The translations under genes were made by a program, and so were the position numbers. Shown here piece after piece: positions 1-5,162 of a stretch of 5,162 nucleotides of DNA. The stretch is from Chloroflexota bacterium (GTDB lineage: Bacteria > Chloroflexota > Dormibacteria > Dormibacterales > Dormibacteraceae), in contig VBJE01000268.1 in NCBI GenBank assembly GCA_005879675.1, positions 1 through 5,162 on the forward strand. The letters are read 5' to 3'. The notes beneath the pieces are model-generated. The model made no database searches and was not told where the DNA came from. It saw only the letters and a program-made list of their open reading frames with translations. Every line of letters begins with the position of its first letter. Position 1 is the stretch's first letter.

Positions 1-824
1 CCGGACGCGACGTGACCTCGATGCCGCCGCACCTGCGCGACACGAACACCGTGTTCCAGGACTACGCCCTCTTCCCGCACATGAGCGTCGCGGACAACAT
101 CGCCTACGGCCTGCGCGTCAAGGGAGTGTCACGCCAGGCACGCGACAAACGCGTCGAGCGCGCGCTGGCCATGGTGCGGCTGACAGGCCTCGGCCACCGC
201 CGCCCCAACCAGCTCTCCGGCGGCCAGCGACAGCGGGTCGCGCTTGCGCGCGCGGTCGTCAACGAGCCCGAGGTGCTGCTCCTCGACGAACCGCTCGGAG
301 CGCTCGACCTCAAGCTCCGGCAGGAGATGCAGATCGAGCTGAAGCAGATCCAGCAGCAGGTCGGCATCACCTTCGTGTACGTCACGCACGACCAGGAGGA
401 GGCACTGACGATGAGCGACCGGCTGGCGGTGATGGCGAACGGCCGGATCGAGCAGATCGGGTCGCCGGTCGAGGTCTACGAGCGGCCCGCGACCGAGTTT
501 GTCGCCGGGTGCATAGGCATCTCGAACGTGCTCCTACGCGACGGCGTGCGCTTCGTCGTCCGGCCCGAGAAGATCCGGATGCTGGCCGAGGGAGAGCAGC
601 CCGGGCCGGGCATGATCGTCGAGTCGGGCCGCGTGGAAGAGGTGATCTACGTGGGCATGAGCACCCGCTACCTGGTTCGCCTGGACCGCGGGGAGCAACT
701 CGTGGCGGTACGTCAGAATATGGACGCCATCGGCGATGCCCGGAAATTCGAAGGCCGGCCCGTGAGCCTGGCCTGGACACCAGACCACACGTACGTTCTC
801 GACCACGGAGGTAGGAAGGCATGA
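1..824 (+). CDS. potA: Polyamine-type ABC transporter ATP-binding protein (PotA family), 5' end outside the window
   Basis: This is the cytoplasmic ATPase of a spermidine/putrescine-family importer; it hydrolyses ATP to drive the two permeases encoded downstream. The reading frame is open from the left edge (first full codon at 3), so the N-terminus and Walker A are missing; the GTG at 12 is an internal valine in the usual GxDVT segment, not the start. Counting from that GTG, the Q-loop is VFQDYALFPH (residues 14-23), the ABC signature LSGGQ is at 68-72, Walker B VLLLDEP at 88-94, the D-loop GALD at 96-99, and the switch histidine is in VTHDQEEAL (H126). A C-terminal TOBE-type region follows, with VRPEKI at 183-188 and a second strand set near 205-235. 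The linker between the ATPase core (GISN, 169-172) and VRPEKI is only about ten residues, shorter than in E. coli PotA. The stop overlaps the potD start (ATGA). Family assignment is secure; substrate is inferred from the neighbours. Confidence 0.93.
   Translation, partial: GRDVTSMPPHLRDTNTVFQDYALFPHMSVADNIAYGLRVKGVSRQARDKRVERALAMVRLTGLGHRRPNQLSGGQRQRVALARAVVNEPEVLLLDEPLGALDLKLRQEMQIELKQIQQQVGITFVYVTHDQEEALTMSDRLAVMANGRIEQIGSPVEVYERPATEFVAGCIGISNVLLRDGVRFVVRPEKIRMLAEGEQPGPGMIVESGRVEEVIYVGMSTRYLVRLDRGEQLVAVRQNMDAIGDARKFEGRPVSLAWTPDHTYVLDHGGRKA
807..812 (+). promoter_or_regulatory. Ribosome binding site of the solute-binding lipoprotein gene
   Basis: GGAGGT lies nine nucleotides (counted from GGAGG) before the ATG at 821 and inside the last codons of potA. 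It is the only strong, well-placed Shine-Dalgarno sequence among the transporter gene junctions. It fixes the potD start and suggests potD is translated efficiently, as expected for a binding protein needed in excess over the permease. Confidence 0.75.
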
Positions 825-1990
825 AGCTCGGAGCCCTGGCGGCGGTCATGTCGCTCGCGCTCGTCGCGTGCGGGACGACCAACAACAACACAGGCAACAC
901 CCAGGCCCCGCCACCGACCGCGAACATGAAGCCCCTCGACAAGGTGGGCCCCGGAGAGGGCCAGCTCAACCTGATCGCGTGGGAGGGCTACGTCGACGAC
1001 TCGTGGGCCAAACCTTTCACCACCCAGACGGGCTGTGTCATCAACGCCAAGTACGCCGGCTACTCGGACGAGATGGTGAGCCTGATGAAGAGCGGCGGCG
1101 GCGGGCAGTACGACATGGTGTCCGCCTCGGGCGACGCCGACCTTCGCCTCATCTACAGCGGCGACGTCAGGCCGATGAACGAGAAGCTGATCCCGGACTT
1201 CAACACCTTTCAGACCTACTTCAAGAACCCGCCCTACAACACGATCAGCGGCGTGCACTACGGCATCTCCCTGCAGTGGGGGCCGAACACGCTGCTCTAC
1301 AGCACCACCAAGTTCCCGAACAAGCCGACCAGCTGGAACGTGATCTACGACCCGGCCAACCGGGGTCTCATCACCGTGCCTGACAACCCCATCCAGATCG
1401 CCGACGCCGCGCTGTACCTGAGCAAGACGCAGCCCAGTCTTGGCATCAAGGACCCCTACGAGCTGACCAAGCCGCAGTTCGACGCCGCGGTGAAGCTGCT
1501 CACCGACCAGCGCCCGCTGATCAAGAAGTACTGGGCGCTGGCCTCGGACGAGATCTCCCTGTTCCAGAACGGCGACGTGGTCGTGGGTGCGGCCTGGCCG
1601 TACCAGACGATCCAGCTGAAGGCCGCCGGGGCCAAGGTCGACGACACGATTCCGACCGAGGGCGCGACCGGATGGGGCGACACCTGGATGCTCGCGACCA
1701 AGGCACCACACCCCAACTGCGCGTACCTGTGGACGCAGTACGTGAGCACGGCCAAGGTCCAGGCCGAGCAGGCCCTCTTCTTCGGCGAGACGCCCGTCAA
1801 CACCCAGGCCTGCGCGCAGATGGAGGCGCTGCAGGCGGGTTCCTGCGCGCAGTACCACGCGAACGCGCCGGGCTCGTACTTCGATTCCATCCACTTCTGG
1901 AAGACGCCGATCCCCACCTGCGCGGATGGCAGCCAGAATTGCATCCCCTACGACAAGTGGGTCTCCGCCTGGACGACCATCAAGGGGTGA
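821..1990 (+). CDS. potD: Polyamine-type ABC transporter substrate-binding lipoprotein (PotD/PotF family)
   Basis: This is the extracytoplasmic receptor that captures the substrate and delivers it to the permeases. The 389-residue product starts with a short lipoprotein signal peptide: Lys2, a hydrophobic stretch, then the lipobox LVAC with the lipidated Cys at 17, followed by an Asn/Thr/Pro-rich tether (18-36). The mature domain has the PotD-like opening AWEGYVDD (53-60) and the hinge-region segment YGISLQWGPNTLLY (147-160). By eye, W54, Y57, W259, W285 and D287 align with aromatic and acidic ligand-contact positions of E. coli PotD. The PotD glutamate just after the DD motif is replaced near residues 188-192 by DNPIQ, and the C-terminal tyrosine by FGETP, so the exact polyamine is uncertain. 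Six more cysteines occur at 72, 300, 331, 342, 367 and 374, the last four in the C-terminal 60 residues, suggesting extracellular disulfides. The start is set by the ribosome binding site at 807 and the overlap with the potA stop. Confidence 0.93.
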   Translation: MKLGALAAVMSLALVACGTTNNNTGNTQAPPPTANMKPLDKVGPGEGQLNLIAWEGYVDDSWAKPFTTQTGCVINAKYAGYSDEMVSLMKSGGGGQYDMVSASGDADLRLIYSGDVRPMNEKLIPDFNTFQTYFKNPPYNTISGVHYGISLQWGPNTLLYSTTKFPNKPTSWNVIYDPANRGLITVPDNPIQIADAALYLSKTQPSLGIKDPYELTKPQFDAAVKLLTDQRPLIKKYWALASDEISLFQNGDVVVGAAWPYQTIQLKAAGAKVDDTIPTEGATGWGDTWMLATKAPHPNCAYLWTQYVSTAKVQAEQALFFGETPVNTQACAQMEALQAGSCAQYHANAPGSYFDSIHFWKTPIPTCADGSQNCIPYDKWVSAWTTIKG

Positions 1991-2912
1991 CGACCCGATA
2001 GCCGTCAAGGCATCCGGCCGCCCGCGCTCCAAGACGAGCGGGGCGGCCGGTCTCGGCGCGTTCTTCTGGCGCTTCCCCTGGCTCCGCCCGCTGCTGCTGC
2101 TGACGCCCCCCCTCGGATGGTTCGTCGTCATCTACCTGGCGTCGCTGGCGACGCTGCTCATCGCCGCTTTCTGGGCGATCGACCCCTTCACCACACAGAT
2201 CGTCCAGGTGTGGAACACCGAGAACTTCCAGCGGCTCATCGAGGAGCCCGCCTATCGCTCGATCATCGGCCGGACGGTGTTCATGGCCGTCCTGGTCACG
2301 GTCACCGACGCGGTGCTTGCGTTTCCGTTCGCCTACTTCATGGCCCGGGTGGCCTCGCGCCGGGTGCAGACGCTGCTCTTCGCCGCGGTGCTGCTTCCCC
2401 TGTGGGCCAGCTACCTGGCGCGGGTCTACGCCTGGATCCTTATCCTCAACCACAACGGGCTGCTCAACTGGAGCCTGCAGTCGATCGGGCTCCCCCCGGC
2501 CGAGATCGGCTACACGAACGTCGCCATGTGGATCGTCTTCTCGTACATCTGGCTGCCGTTCATGATCATCCCGACCTACGCGGCCCTGGAGCGCGTTCCC
2601 GAGTCGCTGCTCGAGGCGGCGGCCGACCTGGGCGCGCGCCGCTGGCGAGCGGTCCGCGACGTCGTGCTCCCCCTCGCCCTGCCCGGCGTCGTCGCCGGTT
2701 CGATCTTCACCTTTTCCCTGACCCTCGGCGACTACATCACGCCGATCCTGGTCGGTGGCGCCGGATCGAGCTTCATCGGCAACGTCATCTACAGCAACGT
2801 GGGCATCGCCAACAACATCCCGTTCGCGGCCGCGCTCGCGATCGTGCCGGTCGCGATCATGGCCGTGTACCTGCTCATCGCCCAGCGCCTGGGCGCGTTC
2901 GAGGCGCTCTAG
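1926..2912 (+). CDS. potB: Polyamine-type ABC transporter permease (PotB family); start uncertain
   Basis: This is one of two inner-membrane subunits forming the translocation channel. From the ATG at 1926 it would be 328 residues. About six hydrophobic segments are visible (roughly 54-82, 116-141, 149-174, 197-221, 251-276 and 299-319). The coupling-loop EAA motif is EAAADLGARRW at 230-240, continuing to LPLALPG, which docks on the ATPase. The C-terminus (QRLGAFEAL) is intact. The first 25 residues read like out-of-frame potD sequence, because the ATG lies 65 nt inside potD and has no Shine-Dalgarno. No ATG, GTG or TTG occurs in frame between 1929 and the first membrane helix. AAGGGGTGA (1982-1990) is well spaced for a start at ATA 1998, which would give 304 residues beginning IAVKASGRPR. 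The real N-terminus is therefore probably near 1987-1998, either by a non-standard start or after a one-base loss. The family call is secure; the start is not. Confidence 0.9.
   Translation: MAARIASPTTSGSPPGRPSRGDDPIAVKASGRPRSKTSGAAGLGAFFWRFPWLRPLLLLTPPLGWFVVIYLASLATLLIAAFWAIDPFTTQIVQVWNTENFQRLIEEPAYRSIIGRTVFMAVLVTVTDAVLAFPFAYFMARVASRRVQTLLFAAVLLPLWASYLARVYAWILILNHNGLLNWSLQSIGLPPAEIGYTNVAMWIVFSYIWLPFMIIPTYAALERVPESLLEAAADLGARRWRAVRDVVLPLALPGVVAGSIFTFSLTLGDYITPILVGGAGSSFIGNVIYSNVGIANNIPFAAALAIVPVAIMAVYLLIAQRLGAFEAL
1982..1990 (+). promoter_or_regulatory. Shine-Dalgarno-like sequence at the potD/potB junction
   Basis: AAGGGGTGA contains the potD stop codon and resembles the anti-Shine-Dalgarno complement (AAGGAGGTGA lacking one A). 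It ends seven nucleotides before the in-frame codon ATA at 1998. The GTG within it (1987) opens a frame that stops after four codons (V-T-T-R-stop), so that GTG cannot start potB as the sequence stands. It is visible sequence; its role in starting potB is inference. Confidence 0.5.
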
Positions 2913-2915
2913 AGC

Positions 2916-3722
2916 TTGGAAGGGGTGTGGACCAGGGTCTTCCTTCGGATCTGGGCGGCGCTGATCCTCGTCTTTCTCTTCACGCCGATCGTCCTGATCT
3001 TCGTCTACGCGTTCAACACCTCGAACATCCAGAGCTGGCCGATCCCGGGCTTCACGCTCGACTGGTTCGAGCGGACATGGGAGGACGCCGAGGTGCGGCG
3101 CGCGCTGTCGCTCTCGCTGCAGGCGGGACTCACAGCGACCGCGCTCGCGCTGGTGCTCGGCTCATGCGCGGCGTTCGCCGTCCACCGCATGACGTGGTTC
3201 GGACGCGAGGTCGTGAGCCTGCTCTTCGTGCTGCCCCTCGCGCTCCCAGGCATCGTGACCGGCATCTCGCTCAACGCCTTCTTCGCGTTTGGGGGGATTC
3301 CACTTTCCACGTGGACGATCGTCGTCGGGCACACGACCTTCTGCATGGTTGTCGTCTATAACAATGTGGTCGCACGGCTTCGCCGCACCCAGGGCTCGCT
3401 CATCGAGGCGGCCATGGACCTTGGGGCGAACGGCTTTCGGGTCTTCCGCGACATCACGCTGCCGTTGATCTCGACCTCCATCGTCGCCGGCGCGATGCTC
3501 GCATTCGCGCTCTCGTTCGACGAGGTCATCGTGACCACGTTCACGGCCGGCGCGCAGAACACGCTTCCGCTCTGGATCTTCGGCGCCATCCGCCTGGGCC
3601 AGCGCCTGCCGGAGGTCAACGTCGTGGTCTCCTTCGTGATCCTGGTGACGATCATCCCCGTGCTGATCGCCGCCCGCCTTACCGGCGGCGGCGCCACCAG
3701 GGTTCCCGCCGCCGGCGTGTAG
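2916..3722 (+). CDS. potC: Polyamine-type ABC transporter permease (PotC family)
   Basis: This is the second channel subunit, expected to pair with the PotB-type protein in a heterodimer. From TTG 2916 it has 268 residues, close to the usual PotC length. Hydrophobic segments lie at about 10-34, 67-90, 98-125, 134-152, 187-210 and 235-254. The YAFNTSNIQSWP segment (31-42) after helix 1 is characteristic of PotC-type permeases. The EAA loop is EAAMDLGANGFRVFRD at 164-179, followed by ITLPLI. The gene starts only three nucleotides after the potB stop, so translational coupling is likely. TTG 2916 has only a weak GAGG upstream (2901-2904). GTG 2925 is an equally possible start, three residues shorter, with GGAAGG almost touching it. 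The ORF ends with TAG at 3720 in front of a convergent gene. Confidence is high for the family and moderate for the start. Confidence 0.92.
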   Translation: MEGVWTRVFLRIWAALILVFLFTPIVLIFVYAFNTSNIQSWPIPGFTLDWFERTWEDAEVRRALSLSLQAGLTATALALVLGSCAAFAVHRMTWFGREVVSLLFVLPLALPGIVTGISLNAFFAFGGIPLSTWTIVVGHTTFCMVVVYNNVVARLRRTQGSLIEAAMDLGANGFRVFRDITLPLISTSIVAGAMLAFALSFDEVIVTTFTAGAQNTLPLWIFGAIRLGQRLPEVNVVVSFVILVTIIPVLIAARLTGGGATRVPAAGV

Positions 3723-3734
3723 TCAGCACCGGCC

Positions 3735-3770
3735 CCTCGGCCACGCGAGCGGCGGAGGGTTCGGCCGAGG
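3735..3770. terminator. Inverted repeat in the convergent gap, possible bidirectional terminator
   Basis: CCTCGGCC (3735-3742) and GGCCGAGG (3763-3770) are perfect reverse complements, separated by 20 nt. The structure sits entirely between the end of potC and the end of the minus-strand membrane-protein gene, where a shared terminator would be expected. No T-tract follows on either strand and the loop is long, so intrinsic termination is uncertain; it could instead be an mRNA-stabilising 3' stem. Confidence 0.4.
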
Positions 3771-3772
3771 CG

Positions 3773-4057
3773 CTAGGCGACGACGTAGCTCAGCGTGAAG
3801 AGCGCCAGGCCTGTCGCGATCAGGTTGATCTTGCGATACCGCCACCCGACCGCCGCGGCAACGAACGCGAGGAAGGCGAGCAGCAGGATCAGGGTGCCAG
3901 GGGAGAGGTGCGACAGGCGCGCGATCAGGAACGACAACGTCAGGAGGGCGAGACCGACGGCGATGAGGTCCGTCTTCCGATAGCTCCAGCCGACGGCGGC
4001 GAGGATGAAGGCGATGAGGGCGAGGATTATCAGTATCACGGGCAGGCTCAAGTTCAT
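3773..4057 (-). CDS. Small membrane protein with two tandem helical-hairpin repeats, function unknown
   Basis: I do not recognise a named family for this 94-residue protein. It consists of two copies of a 39-residue unit (residues 8-46 and 56-94), 23 of 39 positions identical, joined by a short Ser/His/Pro/Gly linker (LSHLSPG). Each unit has a hydrophobic helix ending in AAVGW, a basic YRK turn, an LIA step and a second hydrophobic helix GLAL-TLS. Four short membrane segments are predicted, with the two YRK turns on the same face; by the positive-inside rule that face is probably cytoplasmic. There is no signal peptide, cysteine or obvious catalytic residue. The coding case rests on the conserved protein-level repeat and the clean membrane pattern, which no other frame here shows. 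The ATG at 4057 lacks a clear Shine-Dalgarno. It lies 70 nt downstream of the methyltransferase on the same strand and converges on potC. A role in membrane structure or as a small accessory subunit is only a guess. Confidence 0.75.
   Translation of the reverse strand: MNLSLPVILIILALIAFILAAVGWSYRKTDLIAVGLALLTLSFLIARLSHLSPGTLILLLAFLAFVAAAVGWRYRKINLIATGLALFTLSYVVA
3776..3892 (-). repeat. Tandem repeat unit 2 inside the small membrane-protein gene
   Basis: This unit encodes residues 56-94 and ends directly at the TAG stop. It carries the motif AAVGWRYRKINLIA. The differences from unit 1 within the helices are mostly conservative hydrophobic swaps (Ile/Leu/Val/Phe), which supports purifying selection on a membrane hairpin. 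Confidence 0.8.
3920..4036 (-). repeat. Tandem repeat unit 1 inside the small membrane-protein gene
   Basis: This unit encodes residues 8-46 and is the upstream copy of an in-frame duplication with a 144-nt period. It carries the motif AAVGWSYRKTDLIA. By hand alignment with unit 2, about 74 of 117 nucleotides and 23 of 39 residues match, so the duplication is old but constrained at protein level. Confidence 0.8.
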
Positions 4058-4127
4058 GCGTCAATTTTCGCCGCCGGACGGTCTCCCGGGGAGCCTTTAG
4101 GCACAGGGGGGTCCGCTTGCGCGGGGC

Positions 4128-4868
4128 TTACGCCCGCACCAGGTCGCCGAGCAGATGCACTCCCCAGCCCTTCGGCATCAGGCGCTCCGAAATCACCGAG
4201 GCGTTGAACACCAGGCTGTTCATGGCGAGATACGTCGGATCGGGAACCACCCTTAGGTCGTATACCGCCAGCCCCGCCCCCCGCGCGTGCGCGCGGATTG
4301 CCGGCACCGTGTTGGCGCGGTACTGGACGGGGAACGTGTCCGCTTCATCACGCCCGTAAACCCTCGGCACCAGCCGTCGCTGCAGGGCAGGGAGCGCCTT
4401 GCCAATACGGTTGGCCAGCATTAGCGGGTTGCGCATATTGGGTGTGAGAAAGACGAAGTGACCCCGAGGCTTCAGCACACGGCGCACCTCGCTCAAGGTC
4501 GCCACCGGCTCCGCCAGGTGCTCGAGCACCCACAGGCACACGATGAGGTCGAACGACTCGTCGACGAATGGCAGATGCTCTCCCACGCCGCGGATCACCG
4601 GCATCTCGCCGGCCCGGTGCTGCGCCAGCGACAGCCTGTCGGGATCGACCCCCGCGGCGAACCTGACCTCGCGCCAGAACAACTCGACCACCCCACCGCG
4701 CCCGCAGCCGAGATCGAGCACGTGGCTCTGGGGCGTGACGTGGCTGCGCACGATCGCCTCGAGCTGATCTCCGCTGGAGCTCCAACCCGGCCGGATCGCC
4801 CGATAGCGAGCGCGGTACGCGTTCTGGACCGAGAGCGGTAGGAGGGCACGCTCGCCTGCCTGCGCCAT
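4128..4868 (-). CDS. Class I SAM-dependent methyltransferase (Methyltransf_11 type)
   Basis: This cytosolic enzyme of 246 residues transfers a methyl group from S-adenosylmethionine to an unidentified acceptor. The Rossmann-fold SAM site is clear: motif I VLDLGCGRGG at 50-59, the acidic end of strand 2 GVDPD at 73-77, motif II FDLIVCLWVLEHL at 106-118, and motif III EVRRVLKPRGHFVFLTPN at 127-144. After the core comes a cap or substrate region with NPLMLANRIGKALP (147-160), then FPVQYRANT (179-187). This layout resembles methyltransferases that act on small molecules, lipids or glycans rather than rRNA or DNA, since no NPPY-type motif is present. The ATG at 4868 lies 18 nt after the glycosylase stop. 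A GAGGT at 4884-4888 is about 15 nt upstream, longer than ideal, and no alternative in-frame start precedes the conserved region. Cotranscription with the glycosylase is likely; a functional link is not shown. Confidence 0.88.
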   Translation of the reverse strand: MAQAGERALLPLSVQNAYRARYRAIRPGWSSSGDQLEAIVRSHVTPQSHVLDLGCGRGGVVELFWREVRFAAGVDPDRLSLAQHRAGEMPVIRGVGEHLPFVDESFDLIVCLWVLEHLAEPVATLSEVRRVLKPRGHFVFLTPNMRNPLMLANRIGKALPALQRRLVPRVYGRDEADTFPVQYRANTVPAIRAHARGAGLAVYDLRVVPDPTYLAMNSLVFNASVISERLMPKGWGVHLLGDLVRA

Positions 4869-4886
4869 GCGCAGGGCATTGTGACC

Positions 4887-5162
4887 TCAGGCGTGCCTGG
4901 CCGCAACCTTGAGGTCGGCGATGAACGAGGCGAGAGCGACATCCCTCGACTCCTCATCGACGGCGCGCAGGATCGACGACGGGTGCACGGTCGCCACCGC
5001 CGGGACGCCGAACGGCGAGCTCAGCACCTCGCCGCGCTGCTTGCTGACGCGGAACGCCGGGCCCATCACCGACTGGGCCGCCGTGGCCCCGAGCAGGACG
5101 ATGATCCGAGGTTTGACGACCTCTACCTCGGACTCGAGCCACGGCCGGCAGGCGCGTATCTG
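4887..5162 (-). CDS. udgX: Uracil-DNA glycosylase superfamily protein, UdgX-like, C-terminal part only
   Basis: The frame is open to the right edge, giving the last 91 residues; the N-terminus lies outside, so the GTG at 5069 is not the start. The fragment contains ACRPWLESE (4-12), where the Cys matches a probable iron-sulfur cluster ligand of family-4-type enzymes. It continues with IIVLLGATAAQSV (20-32), FRVSKQRGEVL (37-47), and the C-terminal active-site motif VHPSSILR (59-66), ending in a helix with FIADLKVAA. Family-4 UDGs and UdgX recognise uracil in DNA; UdgX is distinctive in forming a covalent adduct with the abasic sugar through a histidine in its KRRIH segment, which lies upstream of this window. 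The HPSS-LR form and the FRV-K-RGEVL segment favour UdgX over classical thermophile-type UDGa. The TGA stop is 18 nt before the methyltransferase start. Superfamily assignment is strong, the UdgX subtype moderate. Confidence 0.8.
   Translation of the reverse strand, partial: QIRACRPWLESEVEVVKPRIIVLLGATAAQSVMGPAFRVSKQRGEVLSSPFGVPAVATVHPSSILRAVDEESRDVALASFIADLKVAARHA

Noticed and set aside
382..969. A 195-codon minus-strand frame opposite the 3' end of potA
   Set aside because: Low-complexity Arg/Ser/Pro composition with no motif; the opposite strand carries an intact ATPase C-terminus and the potD signal peptide.
713..2131. A 472-codon open frame on the minus strand opposite potD and the potB start
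   Set aside because: It is antisense to a clearly conserved binding protein. Its translation is Arg/Gly/Val-rich with no domain or membrane pattern, typical of GC-rich shadow frames.
2117..3361. A 414-codon plus-strand open frame spanning potB and potC
   Set aside because: It runs through two genes with clear EAA motifs and membrane segments in another frame. The translation is Arg/Pro/His-rich and non-family-like.
3723..4064. An alternative 113-codon minus-strand frame overlapping the small membrane protein
   Set aside because: The translation is Arg/Pro-rich without pattern, whereas the other frame shows a clean protein-level repeat and four hydrophobic helices.
4113..4124. Small hairpin CCGC-GCAA-GCGG on the minus strand just after the methyltransferase stop
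   Set aside because: Only four base pairs, although with a GNRA-type loop. No T-tract follows, and short GC stems are expected by chance in DNA this GC-rich.
4058..4127. Possible promoter for the small membrane protein in the 70-nt gap
   Set aside because: The gap has an A/T patch near 4064-4069 but no convincing paired -35 and -10 boxes, so I could not support a promoter call.
4595..4957. Minus-strand frame with an ATG at 4879 closely following GAGGT
   Set aside because: The spacing to GAGGT is short, and the frame overlaps the conserved methyltransferase and glycosylase frames with Arg/Ser-rich translation.

Overview
The window is GC-rich and densely coding, with the gene content and sequence style of a high-GC Gram-positive, most likely an Actinomycetota lineage. 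The evidence is strong G/C third positions, a solute-binding lipoprotein with a lipobox, and a UdgX-like uracil-DNA glycosylase. No rRNA, tRNA, CRISPR array or mobile element is visible, so the phylum call is inference.

Region 1 (1-3722, plus strand) is a polyamine-type (spermidine/putrescine family) ABC importer in the order ATPase, binding lipoprotein, permease B, permease C. The ATPase gene enters from the left edge, so its Walker A and the operon promoter lie outside. The genes overlap or nearly abut: ATGA at 821, an overlap or abutment at the potD/potB junction, and a 3-nt gap between potB and potC. This implies one polycistronic, translationally coupled transcript. The lipoprotein captures substrate outside the membrane, the two six-helix permeases form the channel, and the ATPase couples through their EAA loops. 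The potB start is not well supported: the only conventional in-frame start lacks a ribosome binding site, while a good one precedes an ATA codon.

Region 2 (3723-3772) is a 50-nt convergent gap holding an 8-bp perfect inverted repeat, a possible bidirectional terminator without a T-tract.

Region 3 (3773-5162, minus strand) reads, in transcription order: the C-terminal part of a UdgX/family-4-like uracil-DNA glycosylase (cut by the right edge), a class I SAM-dependent methyltransferase 18 nt downstream, and, after 70 nt, a 94-residue membrane protein made of two tandem copies of a 39-residue helical-hairpin unit. That duplicated membrane protein is the least conventional item here. The rest is recognisable accessory or housekeeping content, and I found no convincing evidence of a wholly new multi-gene system.
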